Part shown: positions 16,888 to 26,402 of the stretch, in pieces
Layout of the letters: each line of letters begins with the position of its first letter
Numbering within the stretch: position 1 is the stretch's first letter
Program-made: the position numbers and the translations under genes
Assembly: GCA_963839925.1 (NCBI GenBank)
Contig: CAWIWV010000001.1
Span: forward strand, 2,232,001 to 2,296,000
Reading direction: 5' to 3'
DNA length: 64,000 nucleotides
DNA from: Bog-756 sp963839925
Lineage (GTDB): Bacteria; Actinomycetota; Acidimicrobiia; Acidimicrobiales; RAAP-2
Notes under the pieces: model-generated
What the model was told of the DNA's origin: nothing
Seen by the model: the letters and a program-made list of their open reading frames with translations, nothing else
Database searches by the model: none

Positions 16888-17967
16888 TCAGGCCCGCCAG
16901 TCGATCCAGAGTCCGTGGGGATGCGACAGCGCGAGCAGTTCCGGCTGTTGCGTGCCGCGATCGAAGATGATCGCGCCCTGCGGGTTGCCGGCGATCCCGT
17001 CGTGCTTCTCCTCGGGCACGTCGGCGAACGCCTCGACGACCCCGATCCCTTCGAGGCTCATCCACGCCACGAGTCGATCCCTCGAGGCTTCCTCGAGGAT
17101 CTCCACGAAGCGCGCGCGTTGCTCGAGCGAGAAGTAACCAAGCGCCCAGGTGGTCAACACGACGGCCGGGGTCCCCTCGGGAAGATCGGCCAGTACCCCC
17201 GGAAGTACTTCGTTGGCGTCGCCTTTGACGAGAGTCGGGAGGTTGCTTCGTGCCAGGTCGATCGAAGCAGCGGTGCGCTCGAGTCGACCGGTGTCAGGCC
17301 AGACGCAGGCGAGCAACCATCGAGCGTCTTCGGGCTTGGACACATCGAGCGGGGACCGGTCGATCCCGAGTCGGGAAGAGAGCTCAGGCAGACATTCTTG
17401 GATGGGCGGGTTCCCTCCGAGGATCTCGCACTTGGCGACGACCTGCGAGTCCGCCGGCCCGGTGGCGCCGCGCACGCCGTAGTCGAGACGGTAGCGATCA
17501 CACAGCAGCGCGAGTCCGGCGCTCGTCCCCACGTCGACCAACGCCGGTGGCGCACCCAGCTTGGGGGCCAACCAACTCAGACCGGGTCCGATCAGCGCGC
17601 TGCGACCGCAGTCATTCGTCTGCACGTGACGGAACGCGAGGAGTGTCCGGATCTTCTCCCAATGGGAGCGGCTCGCCTCCTTGAAGAACGGCGCCGGATC
17701 GGCATCGGAACGGCCGGCATAGATCTCTGCGAGTTCGGGTGCCTCTCCGTCGAGGGCCAGATAGTGGACCGCCGCGAACAACGACAGGGGAAGGTGTGCC
17801 TCGGGAGGAAGCGAAGCGATGAGCGTGAGCATGTCGCGGTCATCGACGACCGACCGGGCGATCCGCTCGTAGATCGGCGAGTAACCCTTCAGGTTCTCCT
17901 CTGCCATCCACTCCCAGAGATGGGCGAGGGAGTCGATCGGGTCGATGGGATCGGCAGCAGTGGTCAT
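16888..17967 (-). CDS. DUF2332 family protein
   Basis: About 359 residues of the actinobacterial DUF2332 family. Features seen: an N-terminal helix (LAHLWEWMAEENLKGYSPIYERIA), SLFAAVHYLALDG, HVQTNDCGRSALIGPGLSW, and a Rossmann-like VDVGTSAGLALLCDRYRLDYG that resembles the glycine-rich SAM-binding loop of methyltransferases. The C-terminal GTQQPELLALSHPHGLWIDW is also family typical. I choose ATG 17967 because GGAG lies four bases upstream. Function is unknown; a methyltransferase-like fold is inferred from the loop only. It is divergent from the VOC gene, with only 28 bases between the starts. Confidence 0.82.
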   Translation of the reverse strand: MTTAADPIDPIDSLAHLWEWMAEENLKGYSPIYERIARSVVDDRDMLTLIASLPPEAHLPLSLFAAVHYLALDGEAPELAEIYAGRSDADPAPFFKEASRSHWEKIRTLLAFRHVQTNDCGRSALIGPGLSWLAPKLGAPPALVDVGTSAGLALLCDRYRLDYGVRGATGPADSQVVAKCEILGGNPPIQECLPELSSRLGIDRSPLDVSKPEDARWLLACVWPDTGRLERTAASIDLARSNLPTLVKGDANEVLPGVLADLPEGTPAVVLTTWALGYFSLEQRARFVEILEEASRDRLVAWMSLEGIGVVEAFADVPEEKHDGIAGNPQGAIIFDRGTQQPELLALSHPHGLWIDWRA

Positions 17968-17995
17968 TGCTCCATCTTCATGCAATTCTGATCCG

Positions 17996-18376
17996 ATGAT
18001 CACGGGAACCCACGCCATCATCTATGCCGAGGACGCAGAGCGGGCCAGAGCCTTCTTTCGGGACGTTCTCGGACTCGCCTGGGTGGACGCCCACGACGGC
18101 TGGCTCATCTTCAAGCTCCCGCCGGCCGAGCTCGGCATCCATCCGGCAGCGGGCCCCGACAACGCCGAAGCAGCCCAGAATGGGCATCACGAGCTGTACT
18201 TGATGTGCGACGACATCGAAGCGACGGTGGCCGAGCTCACCTCGAAAGGCGTCGAGTTCACTTCAGAGGTGGAGAACCAAGGATTCGGCCTCCTGGTGCG
18301 GCTGTCTGTTCCCGGTGCGGGTGAGATCGGGCTCTACCAACCGAGACACGAAACGGCGTACGACCTCGCTGACTGA
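17996..18376 (+). CDS. VOC family (glyoxalase/bleomycin resistance-like) protein
   Basis: A 126-residue vicinal oxygen chelate fold protein. It begins MITGTHAIIYAEDAERARAFF-RDVLGL, the standard first beta-alpha-beta module, and repeats the pattern with LYLMCDDIEATVAELTSKGVEF and ends GEIGLYQPRH. Potential metal ligands are H6, E55-type residues and the C-terminal E/Y region. VOC proteins include glyoxalases, dioxygenases and antibiotic-binding proteins; a specific role cannot be assigned. The start is ATG 17996, since the family begins at this residue; an open frame upstream overlaps the divergent gene. Confidence 0.85.
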   Translation: MITGTHAIIYAEDAERARAFFRDVLGLAWVDAHDGWLIFKLPPAELGIHPAAGPDNAEAAQNGHHELYLMCDDIEATVAELTSKGVEFTSEVENQGFGLLVRLSVPGAGEIGLYQPRHETAYDLAD

Positions 18377-18408
18377 ATCGCGGTGCCGCTCTTTGGCACA
18401 ATCGGGAG

Positions 18409-18930
18409 ATGAGCGAGTGGGGAACGTCGGTCTACGGCGAGCCATGTCGGGCGTGTGGCTTCTCGTGGAAGGTCACGGTCGGGGACGCGATCGTGATCGT
18501 GGCCGAGGTCCCGAGCACCTACTCGCGCACCTTGGTGGGGGCGAGCGGAACTGAGCGGCACCCCGATCTTCTGTGGTCGGTGTCGGGATATGTGAGTCAC
18601 GTGGCCGACAACCTACGGATCTGGGCAGAGCGGCTCGCCGGAATCGCAGCCGGCGCGTCGCCCGAAGTGGGCAGCTACGACCAAGACGAGTTGGCTCAGG
18701 CTCGCCACTACGACCGGATCCCGCTCGAGGCGGCACTGTGGTCCTTGTCCCGTTCCGTTGCCGGTTGGCAGTACGCGGTTCGCCAGACCCAACGGAGTGG
18801 GGTCGTACTCATCCACCCCGAACAGGGTGAGCAGTTGCTCGTCGATGTGGTCCTCGCCAACGCGCACGACGCGTTCCACCATCACTGGGACATCGAGAGG
18901 TCGCTCAGCTCCGAGCCCGAAGAGGAGTAG
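18409..18930 (+). CDS. DinB-like metal-binding four-helix protein
   Basis: A 173-residue protein. The core looks like the DinB/maleylpyruvate-isomerase four-helix bundle: a His in VSGYVSHVADNLRIWAERL and a second pair in ANAHDAFHHHWDIERS, matching the three-His metal site of the family. The N-terminus carries CRACGFSW, a CxxC that is often seen in actinobacterial members. Such proteins often act in thiol-dependent transfer (mycothiol, bacillithiol). It lies 33 bases after the VOC gene, so the two may be co-transcribed and work in thiol or aldehyde detoxification; that pairing is inference. Confidence 0.72.
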   Translation: MSEWGTSVYGEPCRACGFSWKVTVGDAIVIVAEVPSTYSRTLVGASGTERHPDLLWSVSGYVSHVADNLRIWAERLAGIAAGASPEVGSYDQDELAQARHYDRIPLEAALWSLSRSVAGWQYAVRQTQRSGVVLIHPEQGEQLLVDVVLANAHDAFHHHWDIERSLSSEPEEE

Positions 18931-19293
18931 CTGAGCCCTACTCGGCGGGCTTGCCGGAACATGCTGCAGGGCGCCTCCGAAGAGACGCCCTGCAGATAAG
19001 AGTTGATGCTGTAATCAGCACCGAGATTCCCGTGAGGCGCCGGATGGGACCATGGTCCGGCTAGGTCGCCCGGTGGGTGTCTGGCTGGGATTCGCCAGGT
19101 GGTACAGCGAGCCGCCTCAGCGGCCAGCCACCTCCAGGGTCCCAAATCGTTGACTACTCAGTTGGACCACCTCCTCTCTCTGGTAGGCAACATTCTAGTG
19201 GCCAGATCGAGTCGATCGGGGGAACGGCAGGGGGGCTGATCGCCCGCCAGTCCACCAGCGAGAGCCACTGGCCACATATGATCTCGAGGGTTA
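18931..19293. other. intergenic region ahead of the SOS cassette
   Basis: About 360 bases without a convincing gene. It holds a strong hairpin near its left end (18964-18995) that probably ends the DinB-like transcript. The right part must contain the imuA' promoter. TTGACTACTCAGTTGGACC at about 19151-19169 includes a -35-like hexamer, but I cannot fix the start site. Frames through this stretch have no family resemblance. Confidence 0.6.
18964..18995 (+). terminator. hairpin terminator after the DinB-like gene
   Basis: CTGCAGGGCG and its exact inverse CGCCCTGCAG flank a 12-base loop, giving a 10-bp perfect GC-rich stem 33 bases after the stop codon. There is no T-run behind it, which is common in high-GC actinobacteria. 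Confidence 0.65.
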
Positions 19294-19317
19294 CTCTACG
19301 AACATATGTTCGTAGAG
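19294..19317. promoter_or_regulatory. 24-bp perfect palindrome, LexA (SOS) box
   Basis: The core CGAACATATGTTCG fits the actinobacterial LexA operator (CGAAC-N4-GTTCG), and the symmetry extends to 24 bases. Its centre lies between 19305 and 19306, exactly where the ATG of imuA' begins, so repressor would sit on the start codon. This suggests a leaderless or nearly leaderless transcript that is fully shut off by LexA until DNA damage. The downstream imuA'-imuB-dnaE2 cassette is a known LexA regulon member in other actinobacteria. Confidence 0.85.
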
Positions 19318-20106
19318 CTGAGGGGTGCCGGATCTCGGTCCGGCAGGGACACGGCCGGCAGGGACACGGCCGGCGAGGAGCACACGGCCGGCAGGGGACG
19401 CGAAGCGCTCGCGGTCCTGGCCGAGCGCGCACGGCCCATCTCATCGAGCCAGACCCAACTCCTTCCGGTGATCCCACCGTTGGTCGACTTGTTCCCCGAT
19501 GGGAGCCTCCGTCGGGGAACGACTGTGGTCGTCGATGCCTCGACCGCGCACGGCAGTGGCGACGTCAGCCTGGCACTGGCCCTTCTGGCCGCGGCATCGG
19601 GGACAGGTTGTTGGTGCGCGCTCGTGGGTATCGCGGAGCTCGGCGCTGTCGCCGCCCACGACCTCGGCATCGACCTGACCCGATTGGCGGTGGTCCCCCG
19701 ACCGGGTGCCGCCTGGGCCGAGGTCACCGCCGCGTTGATCGACGGCATCGACCTCGTGGTCCTCCGACCCCCGTTCCCTCCCCGACCGGTCATGGCCCGA
19801 CGGTTGGTTGCCAGGGTCAAAGAACGCCGGTCGGTGCTGGTGGTCGTGACCGGGGCGGCCGGTCGGGGTGAAGCGCCCGGACGCGGATGGCCGGAGCCTC
19901 CCGATGTCCGCCTGAACATCGGCGATCTGCACTGGGACGGGATCGGTGACGGCGTGGGGCACCTGCGCCGCCGGCGGATGACGGTGGCCGCCACGGGTCG
20001 TCGGTCGTCGGCGCTCCCCCGCCAGTGCGATCTGTGGCTCCCGTCCCTGGACGGAACGGTGGCTCTGGCCTCGACAGCGACACCGTCGACACCGGTGCCG
20101 ACATGA
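19306..20106 (+). CDS. imuA': ImuA' (RecA-like) subunit of the damage-induced mutasome
   Basis: About 266 residues. The protein resembles actinobacterial ImuA', a RecA-like protein that recruits the mutasome. LFPDGSLRRGTTVVVDASTAHGSGDVSLALALLAAAS corresponds to the ATP-binding region, but the canonical Walker A GKT is absent, as is usual in ImuA'. The N-terminal 30 residues hold short DNA repeats (ACGGCCGGCAGGG-like) and probably are disordered. ATG 19306 is the only plausible in-frame start, since a TGA lies upstream at 19279, although it falls in the LexA box. It overlaps imuB by the four bases ATGA. Confidence 0.82.
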   Translation: MFVELRGAGSRSGRDTAGRDTAGEEHTAGRGREALAVLAERARPISSSQTQLLPVIPPLVDLFPDGSLRRGTTVVVDASTAHGSGDVSLALALLAAASGTGCWCALVGIAELGAVAAHDLGIDLTRLAVVPRPGAAWAEVTAALIDGIDLVVLRPPFPPRPVMARRLVARVKERRSVLVVVTGAAGRGEAPGRGWPEPPDVRLNIGDLHWDGIGDGVGHLRRRRMTVAATGRRSSALPRQCDLWLPSLDGTVALASTATPSTPVPT

Positions 20107-21230
20107 GCATGAACCGCCTCCTGGTCGTGCGTTGCCCCCACCTCCTCGACGAGGACGAGGGCGGGAGCACACTCCGTGCGTTCATCGAAGTGATCGACGC
20201 GGTGGAGGCCTTCTGTCCGTGGGTCACCGCGGTGCGATCCGGAATCTGCTCGCTCCCTGCCCGCGGACCGGCGCGCTACTTCGGAGGCGAAGGACCTCTG
20301 GTCCGACAGGTCGTCGACACCGTCTCTCGCATCACTCCCGCCGAGGTCGGAGTCGCCGACGGATTGTTCGCCGCCGTCCTCGCCGCGCGCGGCAACGTGA
20401 TCGTCCCCGCGGACGGGACGCCCGATTTCCTGTCTCCGTTCCCGGTGGAGATCCTCGGCCGCCCCGAGCTGACCGATCTGCTGAACCGGTTGGGCATCCG
20501 CACCCTGGGTGACCTCTCTGCCCTTCCCGAGTCCCACGTGCTCGGCCGGTTCGGATCCGACGGTGTCCTCTGCCATCAGGTGGCAGGCGGCAGGACCGGC
20601 GAGCTCGGCGATCTTCGCCAGACGTCGATCGAGCGGCGGATCGAGTTACTCCGCCAGGGACCCCGCCAGGGACCCCGGCGCGGCCCCCGGCCCGATGGCG
20701 TGGTCGGCGATCCCCAGTTCTGGGGTGGAACGAGCGAGATCGATACACGGGCCGGCCAAGCGCTGAGCGTCGTGCAGGACCTCCTCGGTCCGGACGGGGT
20801 GCTGTCCCCCCGCCTCCAAGGGGGTCGGGGGCCTGCCCAACGCGCCCGCTTCGTCCCGTGGAACGCCCACGAACGTCAGGGGGCGATCGATTCGGGCCCA
20901 CCGCTCGGCGCGCCGTGGCCCGGCCAGATCCCTCCGCCGGCACCGATGGTCGTGCACCCTTTGCCCCTCCCTGCCGAAGTCATCGACGCCGACGAGCGCC
21001 CGGTGTCGGTCTCGGGACGGGGCCTGCTCACCGCGGTTCCGTGCCGGCTGTCGGTGGAGAAGAGCCCGTGGTCTGCAGTGGCCGCCTGGGCCGGCCCCTG
21101 GCCCTCCGACGAACGGTGGTGGTCGAGGAGCCGCCGGAGAAGCGCCCGCATGCAGGCGGTGGCCGGCACGGAAGCCCACCTACTCCTGGTCGAGCGAGGC
21201 CGGTGGTGGGTCGAAGCGACCTACGGATGA
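20103..21230 (+). CDS. imuB: ImuB, Y-family polymerase-like scaffold, unusually short
   Basis: A 375-residue protein with recognisable ImuB blocks: GICSLPARGPARYFGGE, GVADGLFAAVLAARGN, LLNRLGIRTLGDLSALPE, FGSDG, LSPRLQGGRGPAQR, PWPGQIPPP and the C-terminal WAGPWPSDERWW. Mycobacterial ImuB is about 520 residues. Two parts appear missing: the N-terminal palm/finger region before RCPHLL, and about 130-150 residues of the little-finger region between GELGDL and VVGDPQFWGG. The second join lies in a small repeat (RQGPRQGPRRGPRP). ImuB normally bridges ImuA', DnaE2 and the beta clamp; a degenerate clamp-like DPQFW is left. It starts at ATG 20103 inside the imuA' stop. Confidence 0.75.
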   Translation: MSMNRLLVVRCPHLLDEDEGGSTLRAFIEVIDAVEAFCPWVTAVRSGICSLPARGPARYFGGEGPLVRQVVDTVSRITPAEVGVADGLFAAVLAARGNVIVPADGTPDFLSPFPVEILGRPELTDLLNRLGIRTLGDLSALPESHVLGRFGSDGVLCHQVAGGRTGELGDLRQTSIERRIELLRQGPRQGPRRGPRPDGVVGDPQFWGGTSEIDTRAGQALSVVQDLLGPDGVLSPRLQGGRGPAQRARFVPWNAHERQGAIDSGPPLGAPWPGQIPPPAPMVVHPLPLPAEVIDADERPVSVSGRGLLTAVPCRLSVEKSPWSAVAAWAGPWPSDERWWSRSRRRSARMQAVAGTEAHLLLVERGRWWVEATYG

Positions 21231-21245
21231 CCGGGTTCTTCCACG

Positions 21246-24200
21246 ATGCCCTACGCCGAGCTGCACGCCCACTCCAACTTCTCCTTCCTCGACGGAGCCA
21301 GCCACCCCGAGGAGCTGGCAGCCGTTGCCACCCAGCTGGGACTCGCCGCGCTGGCCGTGACCGACCACAACGGTCTCTACGGTGTGGTCCGCTTCGCCGA
21401 GGCTGCCCGGGCCCTCGGTCTGCCCACCGTCTTCGGCGCCGAGCTCACCATCTCCGGCATCACCGAGCCGACCGCAAGCAGAGCCCGTGCCCTCCGCACC
21501 GGGGTGCCCGACCCGGACGGCACCCACCTGGTCGTGCTGGCCCACGATCCCGAGGGGTACGCGCGCCTCAGCCGAACGATCGCCGAAGCCCACCTGGCCG
21601 GCGGAGAGAAGGGGGCGCCGATCATCACCCTCGACGCCCTGTCCGACCATCACGGCGGGCACTGGCAGATCCTCACCGGATGCAGGAAAGGGGCGTTGGC
21701 CAACGCCCTCACCGCCGAGGGTCCGGCCGCGGCGGCCAGGACCCTCGACCATCTGATCGGACGGTTCGGTCGCGAGCACCTGGCGGTCGAGCTCTGGGAC
21801 CACGGCAACCCGATCGATGCCTCCCGCAACGACGCACTCGCCCTGCTGGCCGCAGAACGGGGCGTGGACCTGGTCGCCACCAACAACGTGCACTACGCCA
21901 CCCCGGCCCGGTTCCCCCTGGCGACAACGCTGGCCGCGGTGCGGGCCCGGCAGACTCTCGCCGACCTCGAGGGGTGGCTCCCCTCCTCGGCCACCGCCTG
22001 CTTGCGGGGCGAGGCGGAACAGCGGCGGCGGTTCGCCCGGTGGCCGGGAGCGGTCGAACGGACGGCGGAGATCGCCGCGAGATGCGCCTTCGATCTGCAC
22101 CTGGTCGCCCCGCGACTCCCCGACTTTCCGGTGCCCGCCGGACACACCGAGCAGACCTGGCTGGTCGAGCTGGTCCGTCGGGGCGCGACCGAGCGGTACG
22201 GATCGCGGGAGGCCGAGCGGGTACCAGGAGCATGGGCCCAGCTCGACCGCGAGCTCGCCATCATCGACGCACTCGGGTTCCCCGGCTACTTCCTCACCGT
22301 CTGGGACATCGTCCGGTTCTGCAAGGAACAGGACATCTTCTGCCAAGGTCGGGGATCTGCTGCCACCTCAGCGGTCTGTTACGCCCTCGGCATCACCAAC
22401 GTCGACGCGGTCGACCTCGGTCTGTTGTTCGAACGCTTCCTCTCACCGGCTCGTGACGGACCGCCGGACATCGACGTCGACATCGAGTCGGGCCGGCGTG
22501 AAGAGGTCATCCAGTACGTCTACGAACGGTACGGCCGGCTGCATGCCGCCCAAGTCGCCAATGTGATCACCTATCGATCCCGGTCGGCCCTGCCGCGACA
22601 TGGGCAAGGCCCTCGGGCACACGCTCGAGGAAGTGGACACCTGGTCGAAGTCGGTCGAACGCGGGGAGCCGATCGCTCACCGGGACGACCTCCCCCCGCT
22701 GGTGCGGAACCTGGCGACGGAACTGCTCGACTTCCCACGCCATCTCGGTATCCACTCAGGGGGGATGGTCATCTGTGATCGTCCGGTCGTCGAGGTCTGC
22801 CCGGTGGAGTGGGGCAGGATGCCCGGCCGGAGCGTGCTCCAGTGGGACAAGGACGACTGTGCTGCGGCCGGACTGGTCAAGTTCGATCTGCTCGGTCTCG
22901 GCATGTTGACCGCGCTGCACTACATGGTCGACCTGGTCCGCGACTTCCACCACACCGAGATCGACCTGGCCCGGCTCGAACAGGAACCCGAGGTCTACGA
23001 ACTGTTGTGCCGTGCCGACACCGTCGGGGTGTTCCAGGTGGAGTCACGGGCCCAGATGAACACCCTTCCGCGGGTGGAGCCCCGGTGCTTCTACGACCTG
23101 GCCATCGAGATCGCGCTCATCCGCCCCGGCCCGATCCAGGGTCACGCCGTGCACCCCTACATCCGGCGGCGCAACGGAACCGAACCGGTGACCTATCTGC
23201 ATCCACTCCTGCAACCCGCCCTGGAGCGAACGCTCGGGGTGCCCCTCTTCCAGGAGCAGCTGATGCAGATCGCCATCGATGTCGCCGGCTTCACGCCGAC
23301 CGAAGCAGACGAGCTGCGCCAGGCGATGAGCGCCAAGCGATCGGGTGAGCGGATGGAACGTCTGCGCGGCCGGCTGTTCGACGGGATGGCTGCTCGACAA
23401 GTGTCGGAGGAGGTCGCCGAGAAGGTCTTCGAGGCATTGGCCGCGTTCGCCAACTTCGGCTTCCCCGAAAGTCATTCGGTGGCCTTCGCCCACCTGGTGT
23501 ACTCGACCGCCTGGTGCAAGGTGCACTACCCGGCGGCGTTCACCGCGGGATTGTTGAACGCACAGCCGATGGGGTTCTGGTCTCCCCAGAGCTTGGTGGC
23601 CGACGCCAAGCGCCACGGGGTGGTCGTCCTGCGGCCCGACGTGAACGCCGGTGCGGCGGACGCACAGCTGGAAGAGACCGACGAGTCCGGCTCGCCCGGC
23701 TCAACCGATCCGGCCGACGACTCGTCCGGTCCAGCCGCCGTCCGGCTCGGGCTGACCTCGGTGCGCGGCATCGGAAAAGAAACCGCCGCGAGGATCGAGG
23801 AGGGCCGCCCGTGGTCGGGCATGGAGGACCTGGTGCGCCGAGCGGGCGTCACCAGAGCCCAGCTGGAGGCCTTGGCCACCGCCGGTGCACTCGACGACCT
23901 CGAGCAGCTCGACGACCGCGAGCAGCGCGAGCAGCGCGGCAGGACGGGGCGAGCAAAGCGGACCCCGAACCGTCGATCCCTGGTGTGGGGAGCGGGTGCG
24001 GCTTCCCAGGCCAGCCCGGACCGACTCCCGGGTGTGGTCACCGGATCCGATCCCCCCCTGCTCCCCGACCCCACCGAGTGGGAAGAGGTCGCCGACGACC
24101 TGTGGTCGCTCGGGATGGCGCCGGACACCACGGCCATGGAGTTGGCACGGGACCGCTTGAGCCAACGGGGAGTGCTTCCCGCGGTCTCGCTCCAGTCGAG

Positions 24201-24483
24201 GGAAAGCGGCGAGCGGATCACCGTGGGGGGCGTCGTGACCCATCGCCAACAACCGGAGAGTGCACACGGCGCGGTGTTCCTCAACATCGAGGACGAGACC
24301 GGCATGGTCAACGTGGTCTGCTCGCGCGGCGCCTGGGTGCGATGGCGACCGGTGGCTCGGAGGTCTCCGGCCCTCGTGGTGCGCGGCCGGATCGAGCGTT
24401 CCGAAGGCTCGATGACCGTGGTGGCCGAACGGTTCGAGCCCCTCGAACTCGGGCCACTCCCTTCGTCGCGAGATTTCCGGTGA
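21246..24483 (+). CDS. dnaE2: error-prone DNA polymerase DnaE2, interrupted by a one-base frameshift
   Basis: C-family polymerase alpha subunit, about 1078 residues when repaired, the normal DnaE2 length. The PHP domain opens AELHAHSNFSFLDGASHPEE; catalytic aspartates are in PPDIDVDIESGRREEV; FCQGRGSAATSAVCYALG is family typical; the C-terminal OB domain includes GGVVTHRQQPESAHG. The frame breaks after ITYRSRSAL near 22593: one C too many (CTGCCGCGACATG) shifts RDMGKALGHT into the next frame, which stays open to 24483. It performs damage-induced mutagenic translesion synthesis with ImuA' and ImuB. The single-base event in a fully conserved gene looks like a sequencing error, but inactivation cannot be excluded. 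Confidence 0.85.
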
Positions 24484-24546
24484 ACCGCTTGACTACGTTG
24501 AGTGGTGTAGTAAACACTTTAAGTAGCAGGGGAAGGGGACCAGAGT

Positions 24547-25365
24547 ATGACCGGAATCGCAGGCCCAAGCACGTTCTCGCTCGAATTGGTCGGCGTGATC
24601 ATCGGAGTCTCGATGATCGCCGGCTCCGTCGACGTCATCCGGCAGCCCGGTTGGGCTTGGAAACGTGCCGAGGAGAGCAAGATCAAAAATCTCCTGTTGG
24701 TCCTCCTCCTGCCGCTGGTCGGTCTCGGGATGTACCTCCACTCCGCACGACCCAAAGTGGCCCCGATCACCAAAGCAGGCAAGGCGGCGAGCCTCCCCTT
24801 CGAACGCTTCGGCGACGACGCCCAGCGAAGCGCAGGGGCCCACCGCCCGCAGCACGGCCAACGCAAGCGCAGGGGTGGAAGGCGGGGCGCACAGGAATCG
24901 GCACAGCCCGACGAGGTGCGGCCGGTTCGAACCGCCGTTCCCACCGGTGTCGCCACGTTCGCCGCCACCTTCGACGCGGCCGGCCCGGGGGACACCGGAC
25001 GACGGTTCGCCGAGAGCGGCGCGCCGAACGTGGTCCCCATCGGCGCCACTGCGGTCATCGACGGTGAAGTCGTGCTGCTCGAGCCCACTCCCACCGAGAT
25101 CCCCGGCCCGATGGAGGTGAGCGGCACCTTCTTCAGCACGAGTGCGCCCCGCAGCTACCGGCCCAGACAGCGGACCCACCTGCGACAGGGCGGCGAGAGA
25201 ACCGAAGGACGGTCAACCGTACCGGCCGGATGGAAAGCCGATCCGACCGGACGCCACCAGTTCCGCTACTGGGACGGGTCCGGGTGGACCGAAAACGTGG
25301 CCGACGACGGCGAGAAGGCGAGAGACACGACGGACTCGGTCAGCTGGTCCAGTACCGCATCGTGA
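24547..25365 (+). CDS. membrane protein with C-terminal DUF2510 domain
   Basis: A 272-residue protein. The N-terminus has two hydrophobic segments (about residues 8-27 and 47-65: ELVGVIIGVSMIAGSVDVI and LLLVLLLPLVGLGMYL), then a long basic, low-complexity linker, and a C-terminal DUF2510 motif, GWKADPTGRHQFRYWDGSGW. DUF2510 is a short actinobacterial domain found at ends of membrane proteins; its function is unknown. AAGGGGA lies upstream of the ATG. A possible promoter with TTGACT at about 24489 lies right after dnaE2. It converges on holA. Confidence 0.75.
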   Translation: MTGIAGPSTFSLELVGVIIGVSMIAGSVDVIRQPGWAWKRAEESKIKNLLLVLLLPLVGLGMYLHSARPKVAPITKAGKAASLPFERFGDDAQRSAGAHRPQHGQRKRRGGRRGAQESAQPDEVRPVRTAVPTGVATFAATFDAAGPGDTGRRFAESGAPNVVPIGATAVIDGEVVLLEPTPTEIPGPMEVSGTFFSTSAPRSYRPRQRTHLRQGGERTEGRSTVPAGWKADPTGRHQFRYWDGSGWTENVADDGEKARDTTDSVSWSSTAS

Positions 25366-25382
25366 ACCGGATGTCGTTGAGC

Positions 25383-25400
25383 GGCTGACCGCGGTCAGCC
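25383..25400. terminator. 18-bp perfect palindrome between convergent genes
   Basis: GGCTGACCGCGGTCAGCC lies between the ends of the DUF2510 and holA genes and overlaps the last codons of holA. It can form a GC-rich hairpin on either strand and probably serves as a bidirectional terminator. No T-run is present. Confidence 0.5.
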
Positions 25401-26402
25401 GGTCCGTGGTGTCAACCGGCTGAGGCGGGCGACCAGCACCTCCAGCACCGTCTCACCCGGCAACGAGGTCTCGCCCCTCAGATCCAGATCGGCCTCGGCC
25501 AGAAGTCGGACCGCCCGCGCGATTCGGGCGGTCCCCAACGAACGGGCCTGCCCGAGTGCCTTCTTGGCGGGGTAGGTGCTCTTGATGTCGAGGATCTGCG
25601 CCGCCTGTTCCGGGGAGATACCGCCCGTGCCGTCCAGCCGCAGAATCTGGCGATAGTGCCGGGAAAGCTGGGCCATCACCACCAGCGGATGGGAGTCGCC
25701 CGCCCCGAGCATGCGATGGAGCACCGAGAGGGCCCTTGCGGTCGCTCCGGCATCGATCGCATCGGTGAGGTCCCACGGGGCTGACGAACCCGCTTCTCCG
25801 AGGAACGGCTCCAGCTCGGCCACCGACACCGTCGCTCCACTGCCGTATGCGGAGGCCAGCGTGTCCAGCAGACCCTGCAGCCGACCGACATCGTCACCCA
25901 GATGGTCCGAGAGTCGCGACCGGGCGGCACCGTCGAGCCGCACCGACGCGCCGGCGAGCTGCCCCGTCAACCATTCGGACCGTGCCTTTCCACCTCGCCC
26001 GACCGCCGCATCGACCACTCCACCAACCGCCCCGACCGCCTTGGACAGCGCCGGGGACACCGCTCCCCCACCCCCGACCAGTACCAAGGTCGTCGAAGGG
26101 AGCGGGTCGTCGAGACAGGACACCAAGCGCTTGGCAGCTGCCGCGGACAGCTGGCCGACGTCGCGCAGGACCACGATCCTGCGTGGGACCAGAAAGGAGG
26201 GAGTGGTACAGGCATCGATCACAGCTCCCACTTCGAAGTCCGATCCCGCACCTCCGAACTCCTCGACCATCAGGGACGGATCACCGTCTGCGACCAACCG
26301 CTCGATGAGGGCGTGCGCCGCCTGGTCGATCAGCGAGGGATCGTCACCCTTCACCAGGTAGACGGGCGGATCCGCCAGAGCCGGAGGACTCGCCGCGCTC
26401 AT
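25395..26402 (-). CDS. holA: DNA polymerase III delta subunit
   Basis: A 335-residue HolA. The N-terminal region reads PPVYLVKGDDPSLIDQAAHALIERLV, followed by FLVPRRIVVLRDVGQ and LVGGGGAVSPAL, typical of the AAA+-like delta fold without a functional Walker motif. The central DHLGDDVGRLQGLLDTLASAYG and the C-terminal MAQLSRHYRQILRL helix are also diagnostic. The delta subunit opens the beta sliding clamp as part of the clamp loader. It overlaps folP2 upstream by four bases. Pairing of holA with a dihydropteroate-synthase-like gene looks incidental, but the two must be co-translated. Confidence 0.92.
   Translation of the reverse strand: MSAASPPALADPPVYLVKGDDPSLIDQAAHALIERLVADGDPSLMVEEFGGAGSDFEVGAVIDACTTPSFLVPRRIVVLRDVGQLSAAAAKRLVSCLDDPLPSTTLVLVGGGGAVSPALSKAVGAVGGVVDAAVGRGGKARSEWLTGQLAGASVRLDGAARSRLSDHLGDDVGRLQGLLDTLASAYGSGATVSVAELEPFLGEAGSSAPWDLTDAIDAGATARALSVLHRMLGAGDSHPLVVMAQLSRHYRQILRLDGTGGISPEQAAQILDIKSTYPAKKALGQARSLGTARIARAVRLLAEADLDLRGETSLPGETVLEVLVARLSRLTPRTG

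Noticed and set aside
20858..22456. 532-residue frame across imuB and dnaE2
   Set aside because: Arg/Pro-rich shadow frame; the real genes lie in the other frames.
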